Below the pieces are notes generated by a model. The model worked only from the letters and a program-made list of their open reading frames with translations, searched no databases and had not been told where the DNA came from. The position numbers and the translations under genes were made by a program. Positions 34,239 to 45,188 of a stretch of 64,000 nt of DNA are shown here, in pieces. Position 1 is the first letter of the stretch. Each line of letters begins with the position of its first letter. The stretch is taken from positions 1 to 64,000 of the forward strand of contig JAGTJM010000078.1 in assembly GCA_020747015.1 (NCBI GenBank), given 5' to 3'. Origin of the DNA: Pyrenochaeta sp. MPI-SDFR-AT-0127. Its lineage: Eukaryota > Ascomycota > Dothideomycetes > Pleosporales > Cucurbitariaceae.

Positions 34239-36398
34239 TCAAACTAGATGGACCACCCGAAGTTTTGGCTTTGCTACCATCCAATCCGGCTCTTCAAGAC
34301 TGAAAACATGGAGTCGCTGTGAAACTCCATAAGAATCGGTCTTAATCATCAAAGTGTGAATTACTTCTTTCAATATGTCTTCATCAGGGTCATCAATTCG
34401 GAGCTGCTTCACTTCCCGGGTTTCTTTGGCGATGGCGATAAATTCGAATTCGTCGACGTCTTCGTTGCTTCTACGCCACGCTGGATCAAGCGTCAGTGAG
34501 CCAATTGCCTTGTTACTCGTTCTCTGTACCGATGAATTTATCCGTCCTGCTTCAGAACTGTCGTCTGGAAGTTGAATTGTATAACGTTTGGATAGTAGAG
34601 GGTGGCTGTCCTGGAATGGGGTCTTCGGCACCCGAAGAAATGCGGCCGAGGCTTCGAAAACTAGAACTTGTGATGGATTGATGTAAATTGTCAAGCAGCA
34701 GGCTTTGAATGGTACCCCTTCTGCCAGCTGCTCTGCTCCTTGATTCGAGATCCCTTTGATCACTCTGAATGTGTGGGCTGTCCCTCCCTGGCTGTGGTCA
34801 AATTGATACCAAGTAATCAGAGACTTAAAATCATCTAAAGAATAATAAAAATCGCGGCGAGTCCCGTGCCATTTCGAAAAGCGGATGCTTTTGCCCATGT
34901 GTAATTCTTGATTCCAACCAATCCAAGCCCAGCTTGGAAAGTATTCCCGACGAGATTCTGGGAGAAAGCAGCCTGTGTCAAAGAGGAGACTCTGTTCAAA
35001 ATACCGAACTGGCAAGCCATAGAAGAATTCCGTGTCGAGATGGTCCCGAAGTGAGGCTAGAACACCGCCGAATGCATTAAGGGCATCTTGTTGATATGTT
35101 AACTTTCGCCCCGTATAGTCCTCCACAAGCTTTGTATAGCAACGAAATAAATCGTACGCGTTTAATGAGGATATGGTGTGCAGATCACGTTTCACTTCAA
35201 GAAAATCTTTGCAGTCAGCTTGCTGGCTCCATTCGTTGTCCATCACTTCTGGGGGTACTTCCCAGTGGATATCCTCGCAGAAAAGGTCATAGTTACAATT
35301 CCAGAAGACTTGGTGCTCAGTGAAGATCAAAAGGCGGTTCGAGAGAAAACCTTCCTGACATGTCCAAGCACGGAAGTTCCAAGTTGTGGAGTTCAACGTA
35401 TCGCGCGGCGAGGCCTGTACACTGGTTAGTTCTATACCACCAACAACTACAGTCTGCTGGAGCACAGTTCTAGAACCTTCTCTAATTCCAGGAAGTCCAG
35501 CCCAGGAGTCATTGCCCGCAGCAGCGACAATAGTGAGGTAGGCGCCTCCGTAGATGTTGCTCATTTGTTCAGACAGTTCAATGTTGCAATTTGCAAATGA
35601 GTCCCGTGAATATTGCTCAATGCACAGTGCATCAACCCAAAGGAATGGAATTGACAGAAGCTCGCATAAAAACATGGCATCTTTGATGGTCTGAGGCACC
35701 TTCGCCCAATCCGGGTCGAGTAGCCAACCCTTAGGCCCGCGAGAAAGATCTTTATGATGCAATTGAGGGATGGATGGTGCTCCCCAAACGTAGCTCAGAG
35801 CAGCGTACTGGCAATCTGCTGGTGCTAACACGATGGACTTCGATTCAATCTCAATCAGGAGCGTCGGAATGCCAGCAAGTGCAACTTTAGGTCGGCAATG
35901 CACATGGCCTGAGGATTCACCAAAACCGATGCAATCGTCCATCCAGGAACGCAGCACGAGAAGATCAAGCTTGTCATGAACACGACGCCCCCACAAGTAA
36001 CAGCGCCCATCCGTAATCTGTCCAGCGTCGGGATACTCTAGACGTTGAATACTGCATCCATAAACCTTTTTATGACCAGATGAGGTGCCTTCAACGGATA
36101 ATTTTAGCCAATTAACCGAATTGTTAATCTCTATGGCAGAACAACCCCATACCTCCTTGGAGTCGACGCGTACATATTCGTCTTCCGGACATGCGAATGC
36201 AAAGTCAAAATCAGATTCTTGCGCTAGACATCTGACTAGGAATAAGCAAAACGGACAGCTGACGTTCGTAACCAACTTGCCGAGGTCACGTCGGAAAGAG
36301 TAATCCATCTCGAACATCTCCTCGAAATTGAGAGTTGCGCAGTCAATGCAGAGCTCGGCTAGGTCCGGCTTGGAAAGCTGGCGGTAGTCATCACCCAT
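34239..36398 (-). CDS. HET-domain protein, intact
   Basis: A single exon from ATG 36398 encodes 719 residues. The N-terminus has paired cysteines (LCIDCATL, CPFCLFLVRC) that could form a zinc knuckle. The HET domain starts near residue 197 with YAALSYVWGAPS, continues with VPQTIKDAMFLCELLSIPF, LWVDALCIEQYSRD and MSNIYGGAYLTIVAAAGND, and closes with FRAWTCQEGFLSNRLLIFTE. The C-terminal half includes YFPSWAWIGWN and is of unknown function. HET domains induce regulated cell death in vegetative incompatibility and related defence. No signal peptide or membrane segment is seen. It is one of three HET loci within 20 kb. Confidence 0.92.
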   Translation of the reverse strand: MGDDYRQLSKPDLAELCIDCATLNFEEMFEMDYSFRRDLGKLVTNVSCPFCLFLVRCLAQESDFDFAFACPEDEYVRVDSKEVWGCSAIEINNSVNWLKLSVEGTSSGHKKVYGCSIQRLEYPDAGQITDGRCYLWGRRVHDKLDLLVLRSWMDDCIGFGESSGHVHCRPKVALAGIPTLLIEIESKSIVLAPADCQYAALSYVWGAPSIPQLHHKDLSRGPKGWLLDPDWAKVPQTIKDAMFLCELLSIPFLWVDALCIEQYSRDSFANCNIELSEQMSNIYGGAYLTIVAAAGNDSWAGLPGIREGSRTVLQQTVVVGGIELTSVQASPRDTLNSTTWNFRAWTCQEGFLSNRLLIFTEHQVFWNCNYDLFCEDIHWEVPPEVMDNEWSQQADCKDFLEVKRDLHTISSLNAYDLFRCYTKLVEDYTGRKLTYQQDALNAFGGVLASLRDHLDTEFFYGLPVRYFEQSLLFDTGCFLPESRREYFPSWAWIGWNQELHMGKSIRFSKWHGTRRDFYYSLDDFKSLITWYQFDHSQGGTAHTFRVIKGISNQGAEQLAEGVPFKACCLTIYINPSQVLVFEASAAFLRVPKTPFQDSHPLLSKRYTIQLPDDSSEAGRINSSVQRTSNKAIGSLTLDPAWRRSNEDVDEFEFIAIAKETREVKQLRIDDPDEDILKEVIHTLMIKTDSYGVSQRLHVFSLEEPDWMVAKPKLRVVHLV

Positions 36399-37173
36399 GG
36401 CTGCCTCTTCAATTTCCTAATGTACTCTCGATCTTGTCTCTGGTTAGATTAACAAGAAACTAATGGCCTATGCTCGTGATTACTACTCAGACCTAAAGTA
36501 AAACAACTCTATATGACCTACTAGCTTTTGCCTTAGAACTCTCAGCACCCAGAACTGGCGTATCTCTTCAAAATCCGATCGACAAGATTGATCCCGCCCT
36601 CCAGTCCTTGTAGATCCTGTTATCCATGTAACGGATTGCCAACACGTCGGGAAGGGGTAAGGGCTACAATGGTCAATAATTGTTGGAAGGAGAACGGGAT
36701 TTCTAATGAATTACAGATGACGTCCTGGAGCAGAAGCGAAAAGTCGTCTTGCTGTTGCGGAGGCTGCGAGCCACCGTCAGCGTGATAGTCCGTCCATTGA
36801 ATCAGTGTCCTGGTGAGAATCTTGTACGGCCATGAGAAACCCCAAATACAATATTTTAAACGCTATACTTAACGTACCTACAATGCAGCCTGATATTCCT
36901 AACTGATATGTGGGGGAACACTCTGGGGAATGGGTGGGGTGGGTCAGGCACCAGCAATGACGCTGTGCCCTAGTGTGCTTAGTAACGTTAAGCGAGGCCA
37001 CACAAAGCCTTGCGCTTTCATCTCACGGGATCAGTTGCTTTGCGAGCCAGAAGGTCTACGATCTCCTGAATCAATGACAATACTAACTTAGCGTCAAGCC
37101 TAAAGTTCTGGGCCAATCACAGACTGGATACCTTGTGCCTGGGCAGTACTGAGGAAGCGAGTCTCTAACTACA
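36399..37173. other. Intergenic, no supported gene
   Basis: The left part is the promoter of the HET gene at 36398. Open frames of 60-75 codons here have no family character. Confidence 0.4.
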
Positions 37174-37652
37174 CTATCTGGCTTTGACGGTCCAAATTTC
37201 CGTCCCATCGTTCACATTCTTCGTGGAGAAGATGATCATCAGTTCATGGCCCCCACGAAAGATCTTTATTTTGTCCACAGCCTTGTGGCCAAGCTGCGAC
37301 TTGTGCTAAAGAAGAAGGCAGGCCACCCCGCTCTCGTTCGGGGTTCCGAGTAAAGCGTGACTTTCTCGTGAGCCAGCCTCATAGGTGATCCCCGGCCATG
37401 CCTTTGTAAAAGTGTTGTTTTGGTCATTTATCGTGTATATCACAAACTACTGTCGGTATTAACGACGTTGTAGTGCAGAACATACATCAAGTCTGAGCTG
37501 TTTGATGCCCGAGACTTCCACGTTAGATATGCGACATCAGACCAAGTCTTTAGCTCCGGAAGTCGCTGATTAACAACATTGGCTTGCTCTAGTGCATTAG
37601 CAGGTGAATTATCATCGACAGCCGCAATGCTTCGCCCTACGGTGTCGGTCAT
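37174..37652 (-). pseudogene. Relic of a small fungal orphan-family gene
   Basis: From ATG 37652 the frame reads AVDDNSPANALEQANVVNQR and LPELKTWSDVAYLTWKS and ends at 37440. Downstream, another frame continues the same family pattern: FTKAWPGITYEAGS, HALLGTPNESGVACLL, then TAG at 37306-37308 where a Gln is expected, then HKSQLGHKAVDKI and a hydrophobic strand. This order (LLGTPNGSGVAWLLAQHK-like core) recurs in an uncharacterised family common in Pezizomycotina. The frame break near 37440 and the internal stop, which would arise from CAG by one C-to-T change, indicate decay. The break near 37440 could in principle be an intron, but the internal stop remains. Confidence 0.6.
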
Positions 37653-37920
37653 CTGAGAACAGAATTATCTCGCAAAGTCTATTCCTCCTTCAAAGATTTT
37701 GTCGCGCCCTCTCTGTGATAATGCAATCGGTCTCCAAAATGATTGGTCCTGGTAGCTCATTTCGAAAAGATGCCAAACTATTGGTCGAGCAGTACACTGC
37801 GCCGAGTGGCGCAGTGCAGATAATTTCAGCGCGTGATAGCGTCCTGACCGGTTTACTGGAAATATATGGGAGGTTCACGGAAGCTTGGGCACTCTTGTTT
37901 GCGTATTATCCTTACAGCAT
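37653..37920. other. Short intergenic stretch
   Basis: This is the promoter and leader of the coiled-coil HET gene; the open frame runs upstream of 37921 without an ATG. Confidence 0.35.
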
Positions 37921-40833
37921 ATGTACGACTTGACTGCAAAGATGGAAGTCGCCAGGACGTGTGACTGTGAACGACCAGACCTCCGCAATTTTAATGACGG
38001 CCTTCGTTGCCTAAGCTGCGGTCAAATCAATTCAAACGCTGCATCACATACCTGGCTTCACAAGATCACCAGCAACGAACGATATAAACAATTCGATTAC
38101 AGACCGCTTCGATCTGATAGCGGTTTTCGGCTCGTACGCCTCCATGCCGGTCGCCGTGAGGATGACATCACGTGCCACATCTTTCATTCAACTCTCTGGG
38201 ATCACCCATCATTCGAAGCACTGTCCTATACATGGGGAGAGATGGCCCGATTGCACGTAATTTTTTCGACAGAAGGAATCGTAAGCATTACGGCAAACTG
38301 TGAGGCGGCGCTTAGGGACTTGCGGTACTCCTTCCGTGACCGAATTCTCTGGATTGATGCTTTGTGCATCGATCAGGAGAATGACGAGGAGAAAAATCAG
38401 CAAGTGCCCCTGATGAGCAGAATCTACAGCGCGGCGCGGCGCGTTGTTATATACATCGGTGCAGACAGGCGTGGGGACCTCGACCGGTTCTTCGCCTACT
38501 TCCGACGCGGCGAGCCAAGTGCATGCACCACGGACCGCGTTGCCCAAGCTGCAGTCTCCTCGTTCCTTTCAAAGCCATGGTTCTCACGCGTCTGGATTTT
38601 GCAGGAAGTTGCGGTAGCGAAAGACGCATTCTTGATGTGGGGGACAGCGACGTTGGATTGGAAATACTTCTCCGCTGCGCATCTGAATACGCTTCAACTC
38701 ATGCCAGTAGACCGCTCCGGCAAAGCGCCACCTGTACTATTGTTCACAGAAGACGATACGAAACCGCTGAAAGATTTAGTGTCTTTGATCCACATAGCGA
38801 GAAGTTGTCATTCGACTGAGCCAAGAGATAAAATTTATGCACTACTCGGCTTACTTGACCACGTACAGCACACTTTGAAGCCTGATTACAAGAAACCAAT
38901 TGGGATTCTTCAGTCCGAACTTGTGATTGATATTGTCAAATCCTACAACCACCTCGACATTCTTGCGCTTGCCAACACAGAGACCAGAGAAGAGGCTCTT
39001 CGCGCAAAGAAACTTGCAGCAAAAGTTGGAGGCCTGGGGTCAAGTGCATCATTCGCAGAGAGCCGTATTGAAGATGCGGCTAAGAAGGTTGCACACGCAG
39101 AGAAGAAGGCTGAAATCGGAGTCGCATACCTATTGGGAGCGGAAAGAGACGAAAGGCAGGCTTGGGCTAGACTACGCTACTTAGAGACGGCTTGGCGTCA
39201 GGTACAAGAGGCAGAGGATGTTTGGCAGGAGCAACATGAAAGATACGAGGCCTTCAGAGATGTGCAGACGAAGTTGATTGAGTGGGGTGCGTCAATGAAT
39301 CTGCAAGAAAGAAAATGGTTCTGGCGGAACAAAAAGGCCGCGGCACAATCTAAACAGTTGCAGGAAATTAGAGAAGCAGCCTGGAAAGGTTCAGTGGCGA
39401 AGGAAAACGCGACGTGGGAGAAATGGAGTGAATCAAGGAAGACACGCTGGGAATTAGCAAAATTGAGAGCAGAGAGTTCCTGGATCGAGCTGAAGTCAAC
39501 TGAGGAGCAGGAGCGACACGAGCTTGAGATACTGGAAAGAGAGTGGCGTGAGCTACAAGAAGAAGAAAGGCTCAATGGGGTATCTATAGGTATCAATACC
39601 GCTCGACAAAAATATCGAAGAAAGTATGAAACTTGGCATGAATTGAAAGCCAGAGCAGAAGAGGAGCGGTCGGAAATAGATCAAGAGGAAATGAAAAGGC
39701 AGGACTATGTCCAAAACGAAACAGCAAAAAGGAGGGCATTCAGTGACTCAATGCTTGTTTTATCTGAAGTATTGAGTCAAAAACCGGCGGGGATTACCAC
39801 GATTACAGAGACTATTTTCCATCATCACCGATCCAGGATGGAAGAATCTGCTCGCAGTTCTCTCGAGGATAGAGAATGCGCACAACGAAGGCTTGATGAA
39901 GAAAGGAAGTTCTGGTCCGAAGCTTCCCAACTGAGGAGCCGTGATGACCCGAAGAAGCCTCTGCTCGAGGCAAAAAAGGCCTGGCAGGATGCTGAAGAAA
40001 GGATGAATGACGCCAAGAACGACCCTCTCGTCGCTCAATTCAACGAAGAATCAAGACGTTACGAGACGCTCCGTCGCGAACGATCCTCTTATTCACCTGA
40101 AATACAGCGCATGATCAGTAAGGAGCTCCACAGCGAAGCTCGCTTTTCTGGAGGCCAAGACAGGAAAAATAACAGCCTGAGTCTGCCATCATGGGTGCCA
40201 GGTCTGGATGATCATCAGCATCTTACCTCGCTGGCCTACTTCCGACACAGAGAATCCGAGTATTTGGAGATCGTTGCGCGAGAGTGTGTTCAGGATCATA
40301 ACCACACAAGCCCTGCTCTTGAAATCAGAATCTTGGAGCTAGATACCATAAAAACAGACAGGATACCAGAGGCTGGGTCAATGAGGACAGACGATGCGAG
40401 TCCTGCAGGTTTCGGTCGTGCATTCTTACACACGAACAGTCTGCCCGACAAACCTTGGGGTACTGAGAAGGAAGACTTTTTATCGCGTTTCCAGCAGAAC
40501 TATCAAAGCGAGACACGTGGTAGCACCTTCGCGCAAATCCAAAACTTTTGCCAGGGCCGTCGGCGGATGCTCACCGAGAAGTCGTGGGTCGTGTGTTCTG
40601 GCCAGGTCAAGATGTCGGACATGGTCTGCGCCATCTACGGCGCGAGCGTGCCGTTCGTGTTGAGACCGAGGTCAGGTACACAGGCGTTCGAGCTGATGGG
40701 TGAATGTTACCTCGATGGCTTCTTAGGGCCAAAGTTTGCTGACGATTATTTGGACTTGTTGGGGAGATTTCGGCAATACTTTGAAACACTGACATCCGAA
40801 AATCTACCCTGGAAGACAGTATGTCTGGAATGA
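37921..40833 (+). CDS. HET-domain protein with a long coiled-coil insertion
   Basis: A single exon encodes 970 residues from ATG 37921 (a second ATG follows at 37942). The N-terminus carries CDCERPDLRNFNDGLRCLSC, a zinc-ribbon-like four-cysteine motif. The HET domain (about residues 85-300) shows FEALSYTWGE, ILWIDALCIDQENDEEKNQQ, MSRIYSAARRVVIYIG, PWFSRVWILQEVA and PRDKIYALLGLLD. From about residue 360 to 745 the sequence becomes highly charged and heptad-like, rich in Lys, Glu, Arg and Trp (for example ELEILEREWRELQEEERL). The normal HET-protein pattern then resumes with LPSWVPGLDD and ends with GECYLDGFLG. The coiled coil therefore splits an otherwise standard HET architecture. It could oligomerise the protein or bind partners. 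Confidence 0.9.
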   Translation: MYDLTAKMEVARTCDCERPDLRNFNDGLRCLSCGQINSNAASHTWLHKITSNERYKQFDYRPLRSDSGFRLVRLHAGRREDDITCHIFHSTLWDHPSFEALSYTWGEMARLHVIFSTEGIVSITANCEAALRDLRYSFRDRILWIDALCIDQENDEEKNQQVPLMSRIYSAARRVVIYIGADRRGDLDRFFAYFRRGEPSACTTDRVAQAAVSSFLSKPWFSRVWILQEVAVAKDAFLMWGTATLDWKYFSAAHLNTLQLMPVDRSGKAPPVLLFTEDDTKPLKDLVSLIHIARSCHSTEPRDKIYALLGLLDHVQHTLKPDYKKPIGILQSELVIDIVKSYNHLDILALANTETREEALRAKKLAAKVGGLGSSASFAESRIEDAAKKVAHAEKKAEIGVAYLLGAERDERQAWARLRYLETAWRQVQEAEDVWQEQHERYEAFRDVQTKLIEWGASMNLQERKWFWRNKKAAAQSKQLQEIREAAWKGSVAKENATWEKWSESRKTRWELAKLRAESSWIELKSTEEQERHELEILEREWRELQEEERLNGVSIGINTARQKYRRKYETWHELKARAEEERSEIDQEEMKRQDYVQNETAKRRAFSDSMLVLSEVLSQKPAGITTITETIFHHHRSRMEESARSSLEDRECAQRRLDEERKFWSEASQLRSRDDPKKPLLEAKKAWQDAEERMNDAKNDPLVAQFNEESRRYETLRRERSSYSPEIQRMISKELHSEARFSGGQDRKNNSLSLPSWVPGLDDHQHLTSLAYFRHRESEYLEIVARECVQDHNHTSPALEIRILELDTIKTDRIPEAGSMRTDDASPAGFGRAFLHTNSLPDKPWGTEKEDFLSRFQQNYQSETRGSTFAQIQNFCQGRRRMLTEKSWVVCSGQVKMSDMVCAIYGASVPFVLRPRSGTQAFELMGECYLDGFLGPKFADDYLDLLGRFRQYFETLTSENLPWKTVCLE

Positions 40834-41030
40834 TTTGACAGACCGAGCAACATGTATTTCCCCGCTCCTTCTTGTCGGGTTTTCTTTGTTTTTCTCAAAT
40901 GCACATATAACGGCAAATTAATGTAATCTTGTCTCACTGAAAAGAGCGAAGACGTTCTTTGTTTACAGTTTTGCTTGCTCAAGGATTAAAGTGGGTAATG
41001 CTTCGCAGTTGTTCTGTGCAGCGATCCACA
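40834..41030. other. 3' flank of the coiled-coil HET gene
   Basis: Short AT-rich stretch before the MITE, likely holding the polyadenylation region. Confidence 0.35.
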
Positions 41031-41443
41031 TAACGTGTTCCACCAGAAAGTGGCCCACACCACTTAGTGGCCCACCCCAAAAACCCACCAGAAATGGCCA
41101 AATCAGCATATTAAGATCTCAACCACGGCTGTATATTATAGATCTAGAATTAGTATATAGTCTTTTTACCCTACTTAGAGTATTTTCTAGGAGTATAGAA
41201 TATATTAAGGTTATAGTTATTGAGATATTCACTTTTGGCCCCCAAATTTTGACTAAAACTCGAGATTAAGAGATTAGTTATAGTCCACACACTTATACTC
41301 TAGAATTTACTTTCTAATAGTACTAGAAAGCTATCTCCAAGACCTGGTCCTATAAGATCTAGCTGTGGTTGAGATCTCAACATGCTGATTTGGCCATTTT
41401 TGGTGGGTTTTTGGGGTGGGCCACTTTCTGGTGGAACACGTTA
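41031..41443. mobile_element. MITE with TA target-site duplication and long terminal inverted repeats
   Basis: TA at 41031-41032 and 41442-41443 flanks a 409-base element with no coding capacity. The left inverted repeat (41033-41126) matches the reverse complement of the right one (41365-41441) over 77 positions with three mismatches. The left copy carries an extra 17-base unit, a tandem partial copy of the GTGGCCCAC part. The outer end is ACGTGTTCCACCAGAAAG. A TA duplication and this size point to a non-autonomous Tc1/mariner or pogo relative. The interior is AT-rich. Confidence 0.88.
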
Positions 41444-41575
41444 CGGAGTTTGCGTATGAGTCTTAGCCTCAACTTCATTCGGTCCGATTTGAATAAGCCT
41501 AATCCCACTACCGGCCCTGAGATGGGTTCATCTCATCTCAGCTTGAGCTTTTTCGTCCAACCAAACGCACTTCAA

Positions 41576-42881
41576 TCAACCTGTAGAAGGGGACAAGTGC
41601 CATTCAGGCCACTTTCCAGTCATCCCAAAGAGACCGGTTGCTTTGCTTCCAGTTGCCTTCGCCATTGCGTGTTTGGCTACTTCAGCTTCCCACTCCACCA
41701 TAGTCTTCTCTCCGTTCATAACCTCAGCTAACGTCAGTGACTGTAGTGCGGAGATGTCGCAACTGGCCCCAATATGAGGTCTTATCTGTATATATGCCTC
41801 ACCAACCAGCAAAAGCTTGCCAGCAAAGAAGGACGCTCGGGTGTTGTCGAAAGAGTGGACGGCTGTGAGCAGAGGGGATTTGGTCCATGCGAGGACATTT
41901 TGCCAAAGTGGTGGCAAAATCTCCTTACGTTGTGTAAGCTGCACTGCCCAAACTTCAGGACGAAGGAATTCCGCCGGTACGGTTACATTATGTAGCTTGC
42001 CTCTGTTATCAGTCATGAATTCTGCAAAGTCAGTGGATAAAGCGTCGCAATGGTCATACCAGCACCATTCGATGAGTCGTTCACCAACTCGAATGCTGTC
42101 ATTTTCGCCAGGTGTAAGATATCTGCTAAGTGTTAGCCCCCTTTCAGAAGGATTGAAAGTATAACGCACGTCAGGATATAACCCCCATCCATCATGAAAA
42201 AGGTCAAATGACCACTCAGAGCACCTTTAAGTTCATCTGGCGCTTTAGTCTCAGGAATGTGCCCTCGCCATGCCAGATAGCCAGCATATTTAGGCTTGAC
42301 GTCAGGTAATACCTGGCTACGGACAAAAGATCTTGCCCCGTCTGCTGCGATAACGAGGCCAGACAATAACACTGCCTCTGATCCGAGTTCATCATGGTAC
42401 GCTACGCGCATAATCCCGTTCTCCTCACTGATATGGTGGACCGTCTTGCCAGTATCGAAATGAACAGTGCCGTAACCTTCGAGCTCCGTTTCGCAGGATT
42501 CTCGAAGGCGTGAATGCACAGTAGTCCAACTTGACGTTCTGATGTCGTCGGAAACTGGAACTTCTGCTATCAATAGTCCATTTCCACTCATGATCTGTGT
42601 CGTGCGATTCGGGATCGCTATAGTTTGGATATCCATGTCAGAAGCGAAACTTGCAATGAGCTTTTGTGCGTAGCTCCATAGACTCAATCCTGCAGCGCGC
42701 GTCTGCATTTCTTCTTCAACGCGAGATTTGATGACACAGACGTCATAACCCAGTGACCGTAGTACCAGAGCATGCATAAGCCCAGATATTGAGCCGCCGA
42801 CCTTGTTGAAGCGTCAATAGGAGCATGTGAGTATCGTGAGAGACGTACAACAATACTGTCCATGTACATGGCGTTAGACAT
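41576..42881 (-). CDS. FAD-dependent aromatic monooxygenase
   Basis: Exons 42881-42849, 42801-42170 and 42125-41576 (introns of 47 and 44 bases) encode 404 residues. The first splice creates the dinucleotide-binding motif IVVGGSISGLMHALVLRSLG; the second, with a CTAACAC branch site, joins GGYIL to TRYLTPGEND. Other features are the RAAGLSLW turn, GLVIAADGARSFVRSQ (the DG motif) and LIEWCWYDH. The late flavin-binding motif reads LLVGEAYIQIRPHIG where relatives have Gly-Asp, a Glu substitution. The layout resembles 2,6-dihydroxypyridine or salicylate-type hydroxylases. The enzyme would hydroxylate an aromatic ring with NAD(P)H and oxygen. The start MSNAMYMDS is the first ATG of the short exon. 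The MITE lies 133 bases beyond the 3' end. Confidence 0.85.
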
Positions 42882-45188
42882 AGCGATGTAAAGGCACGAG
42901 AAGCTGGGCTCGGTAGCATACAGGTGTGGCTCGAGAAGTCGCAATCAATCGCTATCCATCGTCAATAGTCTATAATTGCGCAAAGGCACTGTTCTTACTC
43001 CCGAAAGGAAATGGTATGAAATCTCTTATTGGTTGCTAGATAGGACAAGAAATGTACTCTGAAACTATTTTGGGACGCTGTTGGTATCTCTGCGACTAAA
43101 GAATAGTAGTGTTGTCGGTGAAAAGTAGGTATTTTGGGGCGAATCGAAACACATGAAGGGGTTCAATTGAAATCTTGCATGTAAGATTAGTGGCTGCGCC
43201 GTACATGCTGCGCCGTATAAGCCGCGCCGCCGGTCATTCGGTAAGTTCGTGTCTGGAGAAGCAAGAATTCCGAGATTACGGTATTTTAATCGTCAAGAGA
43301 GATGTAACACTGATATGAGTCAAGCGTGGTCGGACTCTGGACAGAATTAAAGATATGTTTATGCTTGCCCTGCACCAATAGTTCATGTGTTCCGAATTTT
43401 TTTTCTGTGAACTCTTTCAACGGCATTTATAGCTACAGAGCGTTTTGCAGATGATCAACGCTTACACACAATTGCCACAGTTTGACAAGGTTGAAACCTG
43501 TCCTAAGCTCTCCTAAACCCGGAATACTTTATTGCCACCAATCTCAGTATTTCATATTTTGTTTTTGAGCGATTCGGTGCATGTCTGGACCCAATCAATC
43601 TTACCGTAATTGGACTCCTGTTTGGACGATCGACAGCATGACTTGTTGTAATTTGATCCTAATGGTCACATTGCATGTCATGGTGTCGCCGAAACCCGCC
43701 GCAATGATTTGCGTTTTCGCATCGCGGTGCGTCTACTCAACAATTTCCTATGCATGTATTGTGCCCAACAGCGTTCGAATACATTCAAAGATCTAGTGTT
43801 CTACGTTTCGCGCTGCTTCTATGCCGACACTCCATTTCAGGTTCGCTCTTTCGCCAATCCTGGCCGGTCTCCAGCAACATCACTTTTTTGAACAGCCTTG
43901 TTGAGCTTGTTCTGATCCATAAAATGTTTCCATGCTTTTCGATGATTATCTGAACATATCCTCCGCACAATCATTGTATTATGATGTTGTGGCGTACAGC
44001 ATCATTCTGTAATCATGTCTTTTTTCTAGCTAAGGCACCTTTCGGACGAGGTCTTGCAAGCTGACGGGCGTGTCCTCGATCAGGTAAGGCGAGGCGAGAT
44101 ATTGCACCAGGGATCGACTCAAAAGGTAGTATTAGGTTAATATAATTAGGTTGTTTAGACTAATTTTCTACTCTGCGCGCACGTAGAGCTTCTTGTTGAA
44201 CACATTACGGGTTCAGACATGTCTGCGCTGCTTAATGCTATCGATATTCACAGGCTATTTGAATTCTGATGTATATGCAACGAATCTCTTACAGGACATT
44301 TCGATAATCGCCATCCTCTTTAGTGCTGTTGGATCTGCTCAAATGGTGTGCGCTCTTTGAATGCTGCAGCACTAGGCACTATTTTTCGCCCACAAGGCAG
44401 TGGGAACTACATTTCGTCGGCACATGAATGTATTGTAGCTTCCTATGGGAGGGCAAAACTTGTGTTTGTTTATTGGTATAAACAATTGGAGTGCTGTGAA
44501 GACAATTCAGCAATGTGACAAAGATTACCAAGTACAATGTTTACACGAACGAACGATTACATAGGACGCACGTACCATTGACTCTTGCTACTAGACCCTA
44601 CTGCAGAGATGCGACTAAACCCAACTCGGTTGGAAAGGATGGCGCATAGGTCGATTGGACATATTTTGTGGAATTGTAGTGTCTTTCAGTGTCTGCACAT
44701 AGAAAGAATTAAGCCAACTATGCGACTAATTACCGGTGATCCAAGTCCGTTCATATAGGCAAGAAATTCAGATACCATATAAACACAGGCACCACGACGT
44801 GGTTAGGTATATAGGATGAATAATCGTATCGTTGAATAAAAGCATATGTCAACTTCAACCTCTATACATAGCGATGCATATATGTAAACAGGATCGGGAC
44901 AGTATATCTACCAGTACGCAAAGGCATTAGTTTGACGGTAGTATCATGGTTCAGGCATAAGGTAGCACTAGTTCAGCGATGGGACCTCGCAGTCCAGACT
45001 GCAATTAGAGCCTGTGGTACACTGCCTTCTCTTAGGTCTGTTTTGTCAATCGACATCATATAGATAGGATTCGTTCACCTAAGTCGTGCAACCATATGAT
45101 TCAGATTGTCAAAAACACAATAGAATGCGGTGTTGTAAATACAGTGTTTAGTATTGCTATAGAGAATTACCAAGGAAGATAATTGTGC
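42882..45188. other. 2.3-kb gene-poor AT-rich stretch
   Basis: No open frame with family character, RNA gene or clear repeat was recognised. Frames at 43581-43970 are short and overlap on both strands. Confidence 0.4.
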
